DNA of 10,946 nt from an uncultured Eubacteriales bacterium (GCA_900544965.1 UQXE01000047.1:1-10946); one strand, 5' to 3'. Shown: positions 1 through 6,304, counted from the stretch's first letter. Numbers and translations: made by a program. The notes: generated by a model not told the origin, from the letters alone.

Positions 1-1
1 T

Positions 2-33
2 CTTAGAACCTTTTTTGCAAAAAAGGTTCTAAG
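2..33. repeat. Perfect 32-bp palindrome, likely hairpin or terminator
   Basis: Two 15-base arms, CTTAGAACCTTTTTT and its exact complement, flank a central GC, so the whole element is self-complementary. It lies about 70 bases past the gcvPB stop. As RNA from either strand it would form a hairpin rich in A-U pairs near the tip. Its T-tract is inside the stem rather than after it, so it is not a classical intrinsic terminator. It could stop or process the gcv transcript, or belong to a dispersed intergenic repeat. The window edge hides what lies beyond. Confidence 0.7.
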
Positions 34-100
34 CCGCCGGAGGCACAGCCGTTTTTTTGAACCGCCTATTGCGGTAATAGGTTCTAAGCCGCCGGAGGCA
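25..100 (-). repeat. Two direct 21-base repeats behind gcvPB
   Basis: The same 21 bases, GGTTCTAAG followed by CCGCCGGAGGCA, occur exactly at 25-45 and 80-100, 55 bases apart. Read on the minus strand, each copy is TGCCTCCGGCGG then CTTAGAACC, and each is followed by a hairpin that uses AGAACC as its 5' arm. The first hairpin (minus order) is imperfect and contains CCTATT/AATAGG at 65-81. The second is the perfect palindrome at 2-33. This looks like a two-unit intergenic repeat. Only the pair in this window is observed; spread through the genome is inference. Confidence 0.75.
49..77 (-). terminator. Hairpin module downstream of gcvPB, shared with 5704-5731
   Basis: On the minus strand this reads TTACCGC, a short loop, GGCGGTTC, an A-run, then CGG. 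The stem is ACCGC/GCGGT. An almost identical module (two substitutions and one A fewer) lies on the plus strand at 5704-5731, also just after a stop codon and in the same orientation relative to its gene. Its placement suggests a 3'-end or terminator role. However, the tail is A-rich rather than U-rich in the gene's direction, so intrinsic termination is not assured. Confidence 0.45.
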
Positions 101-103
101 ATT

Positions 104-1549
104 CTAGCCTTCGTACTTAACCACGGGCTTGCGCGCGGCGGCGACCTCATCGGGCCTGCCGACGGGCGTTGTCACCGGAGCGCTGTGCAGGCTTTCGGGA
201 TTTTCCCTGGCCTCGCGCGCTATGTCGAGCATGGCGGCGATAAACCCGTCGAGCGTTTCGCGGCTTTCGGTTTCGGTAGGCTCTATCATCATGGCTTCCG
301 GCACGATAAGCGGGAAATAGACCGTCGGCGGATGGTAGCCGCGGTCGATCAGCGCCTTTGCGATATCCGTTGTATGCACCCCGTTTTCAACGAGCGCGCC
401 TGGGTTTATTACGAATTCATGCATGCATACGCGGTCATGCGGCGCGCAGTACGCTCCCTTGAGGTGATGCAGAAGGTAGTTTGCGTTGAGCACGGCGTTC
501 TCGCTAGCCTCCCTAAGGCCCTCGGCGCCAAGGGACAGGATATACGCCCACGCCTTAACCAGCACCTGAAAATTCCCGTAAAAGCTCTTGACCTTGCCGA
601 TGGAAAGCGGCCTGTCATAATCCAGCGCGGCAGGCCCGCCGTGACGCGCCATAACAACGGGGTAGGGCAGATATGGAATAAGCTCCTTCTTAACGCCTAC
701 GGGTCCGGCGCCCGGGCCGCCGCCGCCATGCGGCGTTGAAAACGTTTTGTGCAGGTTGAGGTGCACCACGTCAAAGCCCATGTCGCCCGGGCGGACGACG
801 CCCATTATCGCGTTGAGGTTCGCGCCGTCGTAATACAGCAATCCGCCCGCGTCGTGAACGATCCTGGCTATCTCGGTTATATTCCTCTCAAACAGTCCGA
901 GCGTGGACGGGTTTGTCAGCATAAGCCCCGCGGTATCCGGCCCCACCGCGGCGCGCAGGGCGTCGAGGTCAACGCTGCCGTCGGGCGCGGACTTAATCTC
1001 CCTGGTCTTAAATCCGGCCATCGACGCGGACGCCGGATTGGTGCCGTGCGCCGAATCAGGCACTATCATTACGCGGCGGTCAAAATCCTGGCGCGTCTCG
1101 TGGTATGCCTTGATTATCATAAGCCCCGTAAACTCGCCGTGCGCGCCTGCCGCCGGCTGAAGCGTAAACTTGTCCATGCCAGTTATCTCGCAGAGCGCGC
1201 GGTCGAGGTCGAGCATCATGTCGAGCGCGCCCTGGGCCATGTCCTGATCCAGAAGGGGATGCAGCCCGTCAAAGGTGGAAGCCACCTCCTCGTTGAGCTT
1301 GGGGTTATACTTCATCGTACAGGAACCAAGCGGGTAAAACCCGTTGTCAACGCCGAAATTCCTGCGCGACAGGTTGGTATAATGCCTTACAAGGTCAACT
1401 TCGGCTATTTCGGGCAGATCCAGCCGCTTAACGCCAGCCATGCTTTGAGGTATAAGCCCGTCAAGGCTGGGTACGTCGAGCGCCGGAAGGTCATAGGCCC
1501 TGCGGCCCGCCCTGCCGCGTTCAAATATCAGGGGATATTCGCTCCTCAT
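104..1549 (-). CDS. gcvPB: Glycine dehydrogenase (decarboxylating), subunit 2 (P-protein, PLP subunit)
   Basis: This is the C-terminal half of the glycine cleavage P-protein. It decarboxylates glycine using pyridoxal phosphate and passes the aminomethyl group to the lipoyl arm of GcvH, in the cytoplasm. The 481-residue length is normal for the subunit. The N-terminus LIFERGRAGRRAYDLP is typical of the family. Visible landmarks are YPLGSCTMKYNP at 72-83, SAHGTNPASA at 166-175, YYDGANLNA with a cofactor-binding Asp at 241, and HLNLHKTFSTPHGGGGPG with the PLP Schiff-base lysine at 268. The ATG lies in an ATGA overlap with the gcvPA stop, and AGGAGGTG sits five bases before it inside gcvPA, so translation is probably coupled. 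It is the last gene of the operon and is followed by repeats and hairpins. No truncation is seen. Confidence 0.97.
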   Translation of the reverse strand: MRSEYPLIFERGRAGRRAYDLPALDVPSLDGLIPQSMAGVKRLDLPEIAEVDLVRHYTNLSRRNFGVDNGFYPLGSCTMKYNPKLNEEVASTFDGLHPLLDQDMAQGALDMMLDLDRALCEITGMDKFTLQPAAGAHGEFTGLMIIKAYHETRQDFDRRVMIVPDSAHGTNPASASMAGFKTREIKSAPDGSVDLDALRAAVGPDTAGLMLTNPSTLGLFERNITEIARIVHDAGGLLYYDGANLNAIMGVVRPGDMGFDVVHLNLHKTFSTPHGGGGPGAGPVGVKKELIPYLPYPVVMARHGGPAALDYDRPLSIGKVKSFYGNFQVLVKAWAYILSLGAEGLREASENAVLNANYLLHHLKGAYCAPHDRVCMHEFVINPGALVENGVHTTDIAKALIDRGYHPPTVYFPLIVPEAMMIEPTETESRETLDGFIAAMLDIAREARENPESLHSAPVTTPVGRPDEVAAARKPVVKYEG

Positions 1550-2886
1550 TTCAGCACCTCCTCTATAGCGGAGAGGAAGCCGTCGATTTCATCTCTGGCG
1601 TTCATCTCCGTAGCGCACATTAAGATCCCGTTGTCGTCGCATCCATAGTATCCAAGCCGCATTCCGCCGACATATCCCCTTGATTTGAGCGCGGCGTTTA
1701 TCACCGACGAATCCTTGTCAAAGTCCACGGTAAATTCATTGAAAAACGGCGTGTTTTCATAGCGGAGCTTAGCGCCCCTAATCCTTGTTATGCCTTCGCT
1801 TAGATAGTGCGCCTTCTGCAGGTTCTGCTCCGCTACCTCGCGCATGCCCTCAGGCCCCATGGCGCTGAGGTATATGCTGGCCATTATAGCGCACAGCATC
1901 TGGTTGGAACAGATGTTGGACGACGCTTTCTCCCTGCGTATATGCTGCTCGCGCGCCTGCAGCGTAAGCACGAATACACGTCCGCCGTCCTTGTCTGCCG
2001 TCTGGCCCGCAATGCGGCCAGGCAGGTTGCGCATCAGCTTATTCGTCGCGCACATGAACCCGCAGTACGGCCCCCCGTATGAAAGCGGCAGGCCTAAGGG
2101 CTGCGCGTCGCCCACGGCGATATCCGCGCCATAATCCCCAGGACGCTTTAAAATGCCCAGCGATATGGGGTTTACATAGCTTACAAACAGCCCGCCAAAG
2201 CTGTGCGCCGCTTCGCTCAGCGCGTCCATATCTTCAAGGCAACCGTAAAAATTGGGGTTGGCCGCAATCAAGCCGGCCGCGCCCTCTGAATGGGCCTTCA
2301 ATTCGCCGATATCGGTAACTCCGTCCCCGTTAAGAGGGATCTCAACCGTTTCGATTCCACAAAACCGCGAATATGTGCCTATCACCGCGCGCGCCTCGGG
2401 GCTGAGGCCGGCGCTGACAAGCACCTTTTTGCGCCTCTTGGCGTCGCGGAGCATGAGCATCGCTTCGGCCGCCGCCGTCGCCCCATCGTATACGGACGCG
2501 TTTGAAACGTCCATTCCGGTCAGGCGGCATATCAGCGTCTGGTATTCAAACAGTCCCTGCAGCATGCCCTGGCTCATTTCGGCCTGGTAAGGGGTGTATG
2601 CGGTATAAAGCTCCGAGCGCGCGGCAAGCTGGGGAACGATGGATGGTATATAATGCCTGTACGCGCCCGCGCCCCTGAAAATGGGCATGGACGCGTTGGT
2701 ATTTTTGGCATAGGCGCGGAACACGCGGCGCACCTCCTCCTCGCTCATGCCCCTGTCAAGCTTTAGAGGCGCCTTGAGCCGCACATCCTCAGGGATATCC
2801 CTGAACAGGTCTTCCATTGAGGACATGCCAATGGCCCTGAGCATTTCCGCGCGTTGAGCGGCGGTGTTTGGAACATAGCTCTTCAT
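1546..2886 (-). CDS. gcvPA: Glycine dehydrogenase (decarboxylating), subunit 1 (P-protein)
   Basis: This is the N-terminal half of the split P-protein, which pairs with GcvPB to form the active decarboxylase. In many proteobacteria the two halves are one fused gcvP; the split form is common in Firmicutes, thermophiles and archaea. At 446 residues it is full length. Typical features are the start YVPNTAAQRAEMLRAIG, the glycine-rich GAGAYRHYIPSIVPQL at 72-87, YTPYQAEMSQGMLQGLFEYQT at 97-117 and SVYDGATAAAEA at 131-142. The ATG is fixed by family alignment; the nearest purine-rich site (AAAGGA) is about 13 bases upstream, so the ribosome site is weak. A 127-base gap containing two hairpins separates it from gcvH, and it overlaps gcvPB by four bases. 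Confidence 0.96.
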   Translation of the reverse strand: MKSYVPNTAAQRAEMLRAIGMSSMEDLFRDIPEDVRLKAPLKLDRGMSEEEVRRVFRAYAKNTNASMPIFRGAGAYRHYIPSIVPQLAARSELYTAYTPYQAEMSQGMLQGLFEYQTLICRLTGMDVSNASVYDGATAAAEAMLMLRDAKRRKKVLVSAGLSPEARAVIGTYSRFCGIETVEIPLNGDGVTDIGELKAHSEGAAGLIAANPNFYGCLEDMDALSEAAHSFGGLFVSYVNPISLGILKRPGDYGADIAVGDAQPLGLPLSYGGPYCGFMCATNKLMRNLPGRIAGQTADKDGGRVFVLTLQAREQHIRREKASSNICSNQMLCAIMASIYLSAMGPEGMREVAEQNLQKAHYLSEGITRIRGAKLRYENTPFFNEFTVDFDKDSSVINAALKSRGYVGGMRLGYYGCDDNGILMCATEMNARDEIDGFLSAIEEVLK

Positions 2887-2950
2887 CGTCTGTCTTCAGT
2901 CCTTTCATCAGCACAAATGCTATATAAAATATACAATTTGTCGATTAAGA

Positions 2951-3001
2951 GGATTTCCCACCTGTGGAAAATCCCTGCATAACGCGGCCAAAGGCGGCCG
3001 C
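2951..3001 (-). other. Two hairpins in the gcvH-gcvPA gap
   Basis: Just after the gcvH stop (minus order), GCGGCC/GGCCGC at 2984-3001 makes a 6-bp stem with a 6-base loop. Next, 2951-2974 folds as GGATTTTCCA/TGGGAAATCC, a 10-bp stem with one G-U pair and a 4-base loop. Neither is followed by a U-run, so they are more likely mRNA processing or stability elements, or partial roadblocks that adjust H to P levels, than full terminators. I saw no convincing internal promoter in the AT-rich stretch 2900-2950. Confidence 0.45.
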
Positions 3002-3013
3002 CAAGCCTTACGT

Positions 3014-3391
3014 TTATTCGCCCGCTAAGAGCAGCGCGCTGTATTCGTCCGCCGACAGGAATTCGTCCTCATCGATGGAGCTGGACTCTATCGCGGCTAT
3101 AAAATTGCCGTAGGGGTCGGAGTTCAGGATTTCAGGGGAGTCGTCCAGCGCTTCGTTGACCTCGACTACCTTTCCCGCAATCTGGGTATATATCTGGGAA
3201 ACGGCCTTTACGCTTTCAACAACCGCAAGGGAATCGCCTGCGGAGAATTCGTCGTCAACCGCGGGCAGCTCGACATACACTATATCGCCCATGGCTTCCT
3301 GCGCATGGTCGGTTATGCCTATTTTTGCCACATTGCCCTGGACAAGGATCCATTCGTGCTCTTTGGTGTATTTACGGTCGGTGGGTATCAT
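3014..3391 (-). CDS. gcvH: Glycine cleavage system H protein (lipoyl carrier)
   Basis: The protein carries the aminomethyl group from the P-protein to the T-protein on a lipoyl arm that swings among P, T and L. It has 125 residues, a normal length. The N-terminus KYTKEHEWI (7-15) and the GDIVYVELP strand (35-43) are typical. The lipoyl attachment motif VESVKAVS puts the modified lysine at residue 62. The C-terminal SDPYG and the acidic tail ending EYSALLLAGE also fit. The ATG is preceded by AGGAGGT with seven bases of spacing, a strong site. It is the second gene of the operon, 95 bases after gcvT. No lipoate ligase or lipoyl synthase is in the window, so lipoylation depends on genes elsewhere. 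Confidence 0.97.
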   Translation of the reverse strand: MIPTDRKYTKEHEWILVQGNVAKIGITDHAQEAMGDIVYVELPAVDDEFSAGDSLAVVESVKAVSQIYTQIAGKVVEVNEALDDSPEILNSDPYGNFIAAIESSSIDEDEFLSADEYSALLLAGE

Positions 3392-3442
3392 CGTATTACC
3401 TCCTGAATTTATATGTTTTAAATATTTAATATGGCGCGCGCG

Positions 3443-3478
3443 CCGGTTTATACCGGATTATGCCGGCGCTTGTGCCGG
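3443..3478 (-). other. CCGG-phased inverted repeats between gcvT and gcvH
   Basis: Four CCGG tetramers start at 3443, 3453, 3463 and 3475, spaced 10, 10 and 12 bases. Because CCGG is self-complementary, several alternative stems are possible, for example CCGGT/ACCGG with a four-base loop at 3443-3456 and a longer GCCGG/CCGGC pairing. A GCGCGCGCGC run adjoins at 3434-3443. The element sits about 50-80 bases before gcvH in the operon transcript and could set mRNA processing or differential expression. The function is inferred only from position. Confidence 0.4.
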
Positions 3479-3486
3479 TTAACCGC

Positions 3487-4569
3487 TTACTTTGCCTTTT
3501 TATAAAATGGAAGCTCGACGCGCTGAGCTTTTATGCCGCGCCCGCGAACTACTATATCATATTCATCATAACCCGCGCCGTCAGCGCTGACAAGCGCCAT
3601 GGCGTAGTTGCCGCCCAGTGCCGGAGCCGGGCTTCCCGACGTTACAAATCCCACGTTCCTGCCATCGGCAAACACCTCGGCGTGCTCGCGGGCAATGCCC
3701 TTGCCAATGAGCTTAAGGCCGATTCTAACCCGCTTTACAGGGGCGTTGAGCGCCGCTTTTCCGATAAAGCTTTCCTTATTAAGTTTTACAGCAAAGTTGA
3801 GGCCAGCTTCCATAGGCGTAATCTCGCTGCTAAGCTCATGGCCGTATAGAGGCATGGACGCTTCAAACCTCAGCGTATCGCGCGCGCCAAGGCCGCATGG
3901 AAGCAGTCCAAACTCCCTGCCCGCGTCCATAAGCGCCGCGTGCAGCCGCTCCGCGTCCTGAGCCGCGCAGTACAGCTCCACACCGTTTTCCCCGGTATAG
4001 CCCGTTACCGACACAAGGCACGGCACGCCGGCAACCTTCATGTTTTCAACAAAGGTATAGTTCTTTACCGGCAGGTCGCCCTCGCAGCCGGCGCGGTCGA
4101 GCACGTCCTTAAACAGCGGCCCCTGAAGCGCAAGCTGGGCCCAGGCCGCGGACTGGTTTTCAAGCGTTACATCGCCCGGCGCATGCCTTTGGAACCACTC
4201 GTAGTCCTTATCCGTGTTGCCGGCGTTTACCACCAGCAGGTACTTATCATCAGCAAGCATATATACCAGGATATCGTCAACGGTGCCGCCGTTTTCGTAG
4301 CACACCGGCGAATAGCGCACGCGTCCCGGCTTCATATTGGAAATGTCATTTGTAACCAGATTTTGTATATATGCGCGCGCGCCGCTTCCGGAAACCATCA
4401 CTTCGCCCATATGGGACACGTCAAACAATCCAACGCGCTCCCGCACGGCCCTATGTTCATCTATTATTGACGAATACTGAACAGGCAATGCCCATCCGCC
4501 AAAGTCCACCATCTTTCCGTTTAACTTAACATGGGTGTCATACAGCGGAGTTTTCTTGAGATTGTCCAT
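3487..4569 (-). CDS. gcvT: Aminomethyltransferase (glycine cleavage T protein)
   Basis: T-protein moves the methylene group from the aminomethyl-lipoyl arm of GcvH to tetrahydrofolate, giving 5,10-methylene-THF and ammonia. The chosen start gives 360 residues. A GTG three codons upstream (4578) is in frame, but it overlaps the AAGGAG ribosome site; the ATG at 4569 lies eight bases after that site and gives the usual MDNLKKTPLYDTH start. Family motifs are FDVSHMGEV at 49-57, GGTVDDILVY with the conserved catalytic Asp pair at 98-99, VNAGNTDKDYEW at 114-125, TGYTGENGVELY at 189-200 and GLGARDTLRFEASMPLYGHEL at 226-246. It is the first gene of the operon, directly behind a sigma-A type promoter. 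Confidence 0.97.
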   Translation of the reverse strand: MDNLKKTPLYDTHVKLNGKMVDFGGWALPVQYSSIIDEHRAVRERVGLFDVSHMGEVMVSGSGARAYIQNLVTNDISNMKPGRVRYSPVCYENGGTVDDILVYMLADDKYLLVVNAGNTDKDYEWFQRHAPGDVTLENQSAAWAQLALQGPLFKDVLDRAGCEGDLPVKNYTFVENMKVAGVPCLVSVTGYTGENGVELYCAAQDAERLHAALMDAGREFGLLPCGLGARDTLRFEASMPLYGHELSSEITPMEAGLNFAVKLNKESFIGKAALNAPVKRVRIGLKLIGKGIAREHAEVFADGRNVGFVTSGSPAPALGGNYAMALVSADGAGYDEYDIVVRGRGIKAQRVELPFYKKAK

Positions 4570-4612
4570 AAAATGCACTCCTTAAACACATACTTTGTAC
4601 TTAGCCGCTCAT

Positions 4613-4641
4613 ATTATATAACAACGTTTTATGATTAACAA
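4613..4641 (-). promoter_or_regulatory. Sigma-A type promoter of the gcvTHPAPB operon
   Basis: On the minus strand TTGTTA (4636-4641) and a perfect TATAAT (4613-4618) are separated by exactly 17 bases. The predicted start is near 4606, giving a leader of about 37 bases to the gcvT ATG at 4569. That leader is too short for a glycine aptamer, and none of the conserved glycine-riboswitch blocks are visible upstream. Confidence 0.75.
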
Positions 4642-4660
4642 TTCAATTTTTAAATTTTGT

Positions 4661-4746
4661 GGGGCGCCCGCCCGCCACGCCTCCAGGACGGGTATGGGGT
4701 CCGCCGCCGCGTCCCTCCGGCGGGTGCAGGCCAGAGGGCGCGGCGC
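4661..4746. repeat. GC-rich structured island in AT-rich intergenic DNA
   Basis: By hand count 72 of 86 bases are G or C, with abrupt AT-rich borders on both sides. GCGCCC at 4664-4669 and GGGCGC at 4736-4741 are complementary and could close the whole element. Inside, CCGCCG (4701-4706) pairs with CGGCGG (4718-4723). The minus strand contains CCGCCGGAGG, the same ten-base core found twice in the left-end repeats. No start codon or frame supports a protein. It may be an inserted intergenic repeat or a structured RNA. It lies upstream of the gcv promoter, so it is probably not in that transcript. Confidence 0.45.
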
Positions 4747-4838
4747 TTAAATAAATTTACCATAAGATATATGATTTCACGGGCCGCACATCCTATCCAA
4801 GTTATTAACATCATAAGGGGGCTTGTTTTTCAAGCAAA

Positions 4839-4897
4839 AGAGGATAACTATGTGGATAACATGGATAAGTTTTGATGTTTCCATGCATAAATCCACA
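4839..4897. promoter_or_regulatory. Cluster of DnaA-box-like 9-mers
   Basis: TGTGGATAA at 4851-4859 is a perfect DnaA box (complement of TTATCCACA). AGAGGATAA at 4839-4847 and CATGGATAA at 4860-4868 each differ by two bases in the same orientation. AAATCCACA at 4889-4897 is a two-mismatch box in the opposite orientation. The setting is AT-rich. No dnaA, dnaN or rpmH is nearby, so this is not supported as oriC. It could be a DnaA titration or regulatory site, or chance. Confidence 0.35.
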
Positions 4898-4945
4898 AAA
4901 TGTCAATAGGTTACTCAAATATTTTAACACGAAAATTTGTTAAAT

Positions 4946-5020
4946 CCCGTTTGTGATTCTGTAAAACCGGCTTTGCGCCCGAGTTTTATTCGCACAACGG
5001 GCGCTTTTCATTTATTTTTC
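4946..5020 (+). terminator. Plus-strand terminator with competing upstream pairing (attenuator-like)
   Basis: GCGCCCG (4975-4981) and CGGGCGC (4998-5004) make a 7-bp GC stem around a 16-base loop, followed at once by TTTTCATTTATTTTT, a good intrinsic terminator on the plus strand. No plus-strand gene precedes it. CCCGTTTGTG at 4946-4955 can pair with CACAACGGG at 4993-5001 with one bulged T, and that pairing would consume the 3' arm of the terminator stem. Such mutual exclusion is what an attenuator or a small regulatory leader looks like. The nearest downstream gene is the lipoprotein at 5237. Both pairings are seen; regulation is inference. Confidence 0.5.
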
Positions 5021-5236
5021 AATGAATATTCAGCACGTTATGATTCAGCGCGGTTCGAAGCCGGCTGCATACCGCTGCGCTTGCAAATGTTTCCTCATAA
5101 AAGAGGGTTCAATTTCCTCCGTATACGCTGGAAAAACGGATGAAAAACTGGTATTCTATTATGACGGACGGATCATATACGCCCCTGTTCCCGACGCTGT
5201 GCGGGAGCGGTATTATATTTGGAGGTAAGTACAACC
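5021..5236. other. Intergenic stretch before the plus-strand lipoprotein
   Basis: Short open frames exist here (one spans 5022-5228), but none has a ribosome site or a recognisable product. GGTTCGAAGCC at 5052-5062 resembles a tRNA T-arm, but no cloverleaf can be built around it. TATTAT at 5211-5216 is too close to the ribosome site GGAGGT (5221-5226) to be a normal -10 for the lipoprotein. I did not find a convincing promoter. Confidence 0.3.
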
Positions 5237-5686
5237 ATGAAAAAGCTTGTTGCGTTCCTGATTACGGTGGCCTTCGCGTTTGCGCTCGCCGCGTGCGGAA
5301 ATCCCGGCGGGGATGCGGACCCTACCGGAACGCCTTTCAAAGCTACGCCATCTCCGGCCCCGAAGGAAGACCAAGGCGAAAAAAGCGCGCTCAAGGTAAG
5401 GATGCGTTATGCCGAAGGCACAGACGGCATGACCTACTACATGATATATCATTTTACAGACGGCAAACTGGATTCTCAGGAGGAACAGTTTGAGTTTGAG
5501 ACCGATGAAAAGGCCGTAGAGTGGTATACGTCGCATATGGAGACGATGAGCGACCCGTCCAGAGTTGAGCTTCAGGGCAAGCTGGTTTCCATCATAGATA
5601 AGTCGCCGGCCCTTAGCGGCACGGCGTATGACAGCATAAGGGATATGGCAAGCGGCGACGAGGACACCATTGAGATAATGGACTAG
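5237..5686 (+). CDS. Small secreted lipoprotein, function unknown
   Basis: This is the only plus-strand gene in the window; it encodes 149 residues. It has a textbook lipoprotein signal: MKK, a hydrophobic core, then LAAC with the lipidated Cys at residue 20, so the mature protein should be anchored outside the cytoplasmic membrane. A Gly/Pro/Thr-rich linker (about 21-50) leads to a roughly 100-residue acidic domain with Tyr-rich strands (RMRYAEG, MTYYMIYHF) and FTDGKLDSQEEQFEFETDEKAVEWY. The ATG at 5237 lies ten bases after GGAGGT; a TTG six codons upstream overlaps that site and is not the start. I recognise no enzyme family. It is monocistronic and convergent with the DUF4363 gene. Confidence 0.8.
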   Translation: MKKLVAFLITVAFAFALAACGNPGGDADPTGTPFKATPSPAPKEDQGEKSALKVRMRYAEGTDGMTYYMIYHFTDGKLDSQEEQFEFETDEKAVEWYTSHMETMSDPSRVELQGKLVSIIDKSPALSGTAYDSIRDMASGDEDTIEIMD

Positions 5687-5747
5687 AAAACCCGGGTTTT
5701 GTTTTACCGCCACAGGCGGTTCAAAAAACGGACGATTCAGTTTTTTG
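5687..5747 (+). terminator. Hairpins after the lipoprotein gene, with the shared module
   Basis: Directly after the stop is the 14-base palindrome AAAACCCGGGTTTT (5687-5700) followed by GTTTT. Next is ACCGCC/GGCGGT with loop ACA (5706-5720), part of the module at 5704-5731 that also occurs behind gcvPB. Last is CAAAAAAC/GTTTTTTG (5722-5729 with 5740-5747), followed by CGTTTTTT. The last pair, with its T-run, best resembles a plus-strand terminator. The region also separates convergent transcription from DUF4363. The stretch 5760-5881 holds a GGTCCGGACC palindrome (5791-5800) and nothing else I can support. Confidence 0.5.
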
Positions 5748-5881
5748 CGTTTTTTAGTGCGCGTTCGCCCACCGCTTATGCAGCCGCAAGGTCCGGACCG
5801 CCTTTCAGCCCGCTGCGCGCTTTTGCTTCATACGGCGAAGCTGACGCGGCGGAATTGGATTCGCGAAAGGCCGGCGCGCCG

Positions 5882-6304
5882 CTAGAACAGCGTATACAGG
5901 GATACGGTTTCTATCTGAAGAATTGTTTCCAGTTCGTTCCTTACGCCCGAAAGCTCCTCAAGCATAAGCGGCAGGTCCTTGAGCTGGGCCATCTTCTGCA
6001 CCATCTCCGAATGAAACATCAGATTTGAAACATACATATGGTCGACGATCAGCGTAAGGACGTCCTGGGAATCGTACACGGCGTCGGCTATGGCTCCGGC
6101 GGTCTTGGTGGCGCCCTCCCAATCGCCCGTATGGGCCTGGCGCTCCGCCTCGCGCAGCAGCGGATCCAGCTCGTCATATAGGGTGCGGATCATGTTGCTG
6201 GGACAGATGGTTATAAATACAAGAAAGGCTATCGCCAGCGCGCTTCCGATTATTCCAGGTATCGAACCCTTTGGCAGCAGCGGGGTTTTATGAACTTTGC
6301 GCAT
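5882..6304 (-). CDS. DUF4363 family membrane-anchored protein
   Basis: The product has 140 residues. One N-terminal membrane segment (about 16-36, GIIGSALAIAFLVFITI) is preceded by a basic cytoplasmic tail with three lysines and one arginine. The rest, about 38-140, is predicted from the sequence to be mainly helical and probably lies outside the membrane. DUF4363 proteins are commonly encoded directly after DUF421 genes in Clostridia and Bacilli; their function is unknown. The ATG has AGGAGG six bases upstream, inside the end of the DUF421 gene, which it overlaps by 17 bases, so the two are surely cotranslated. The family assignment rests on length, topology and this neighbour. Confidence 0.75.
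   Translation of the reverse strand: MRKVHKTPLLPKGSIPGIIGSALAIAFLVFITICPSNMIRTLYDELDPLLREAERQAHTGDWEGATKTAGAIADAVYDSQDVLTLIVDHMYVSNLMFHSEMVQKMAQLKDLPLMLEELSGVRNELETILQIETVSLYTLF

Noticed and set aside
749..1648. Long plus-strand open frame of 299 codons
   Set aside because: It is antisense to gcvPB and the end of gcvPA, which have full family motifs; its product is Arg/His/Val-rich with no recognisable domain, a typical shadow in GC-rich coding DNA.
4579..4800. Glycine riboswitch upstream of gcvT
   Set aside because: None of the conserved aptamer blocks are seen on the minus strand, and the promoter lies too close to gcvT to leave room for one in the leader.
4790..4930. Chromosomal origin (oriC)
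   Set aside because: There is only one perfect DnaA box, and no dnaA, dnaN, rpmH or parA/B genes in the neighbourhood.
5051..5065. tRNA gene suggested by GGTTCGAAGCC
   Set aside because: No acceptor, D or anticodon stems can be built around this T-arm-like motif and no CCA-proximal pairing exists.
5022..5228. Small plus-strand protein of 68 residues before the lipoprotein gene
   Set aside because: It has no ribosome site, directly follows a terminator, and its stop overlaps the lipoprotein ribosome site; no recognisable product.
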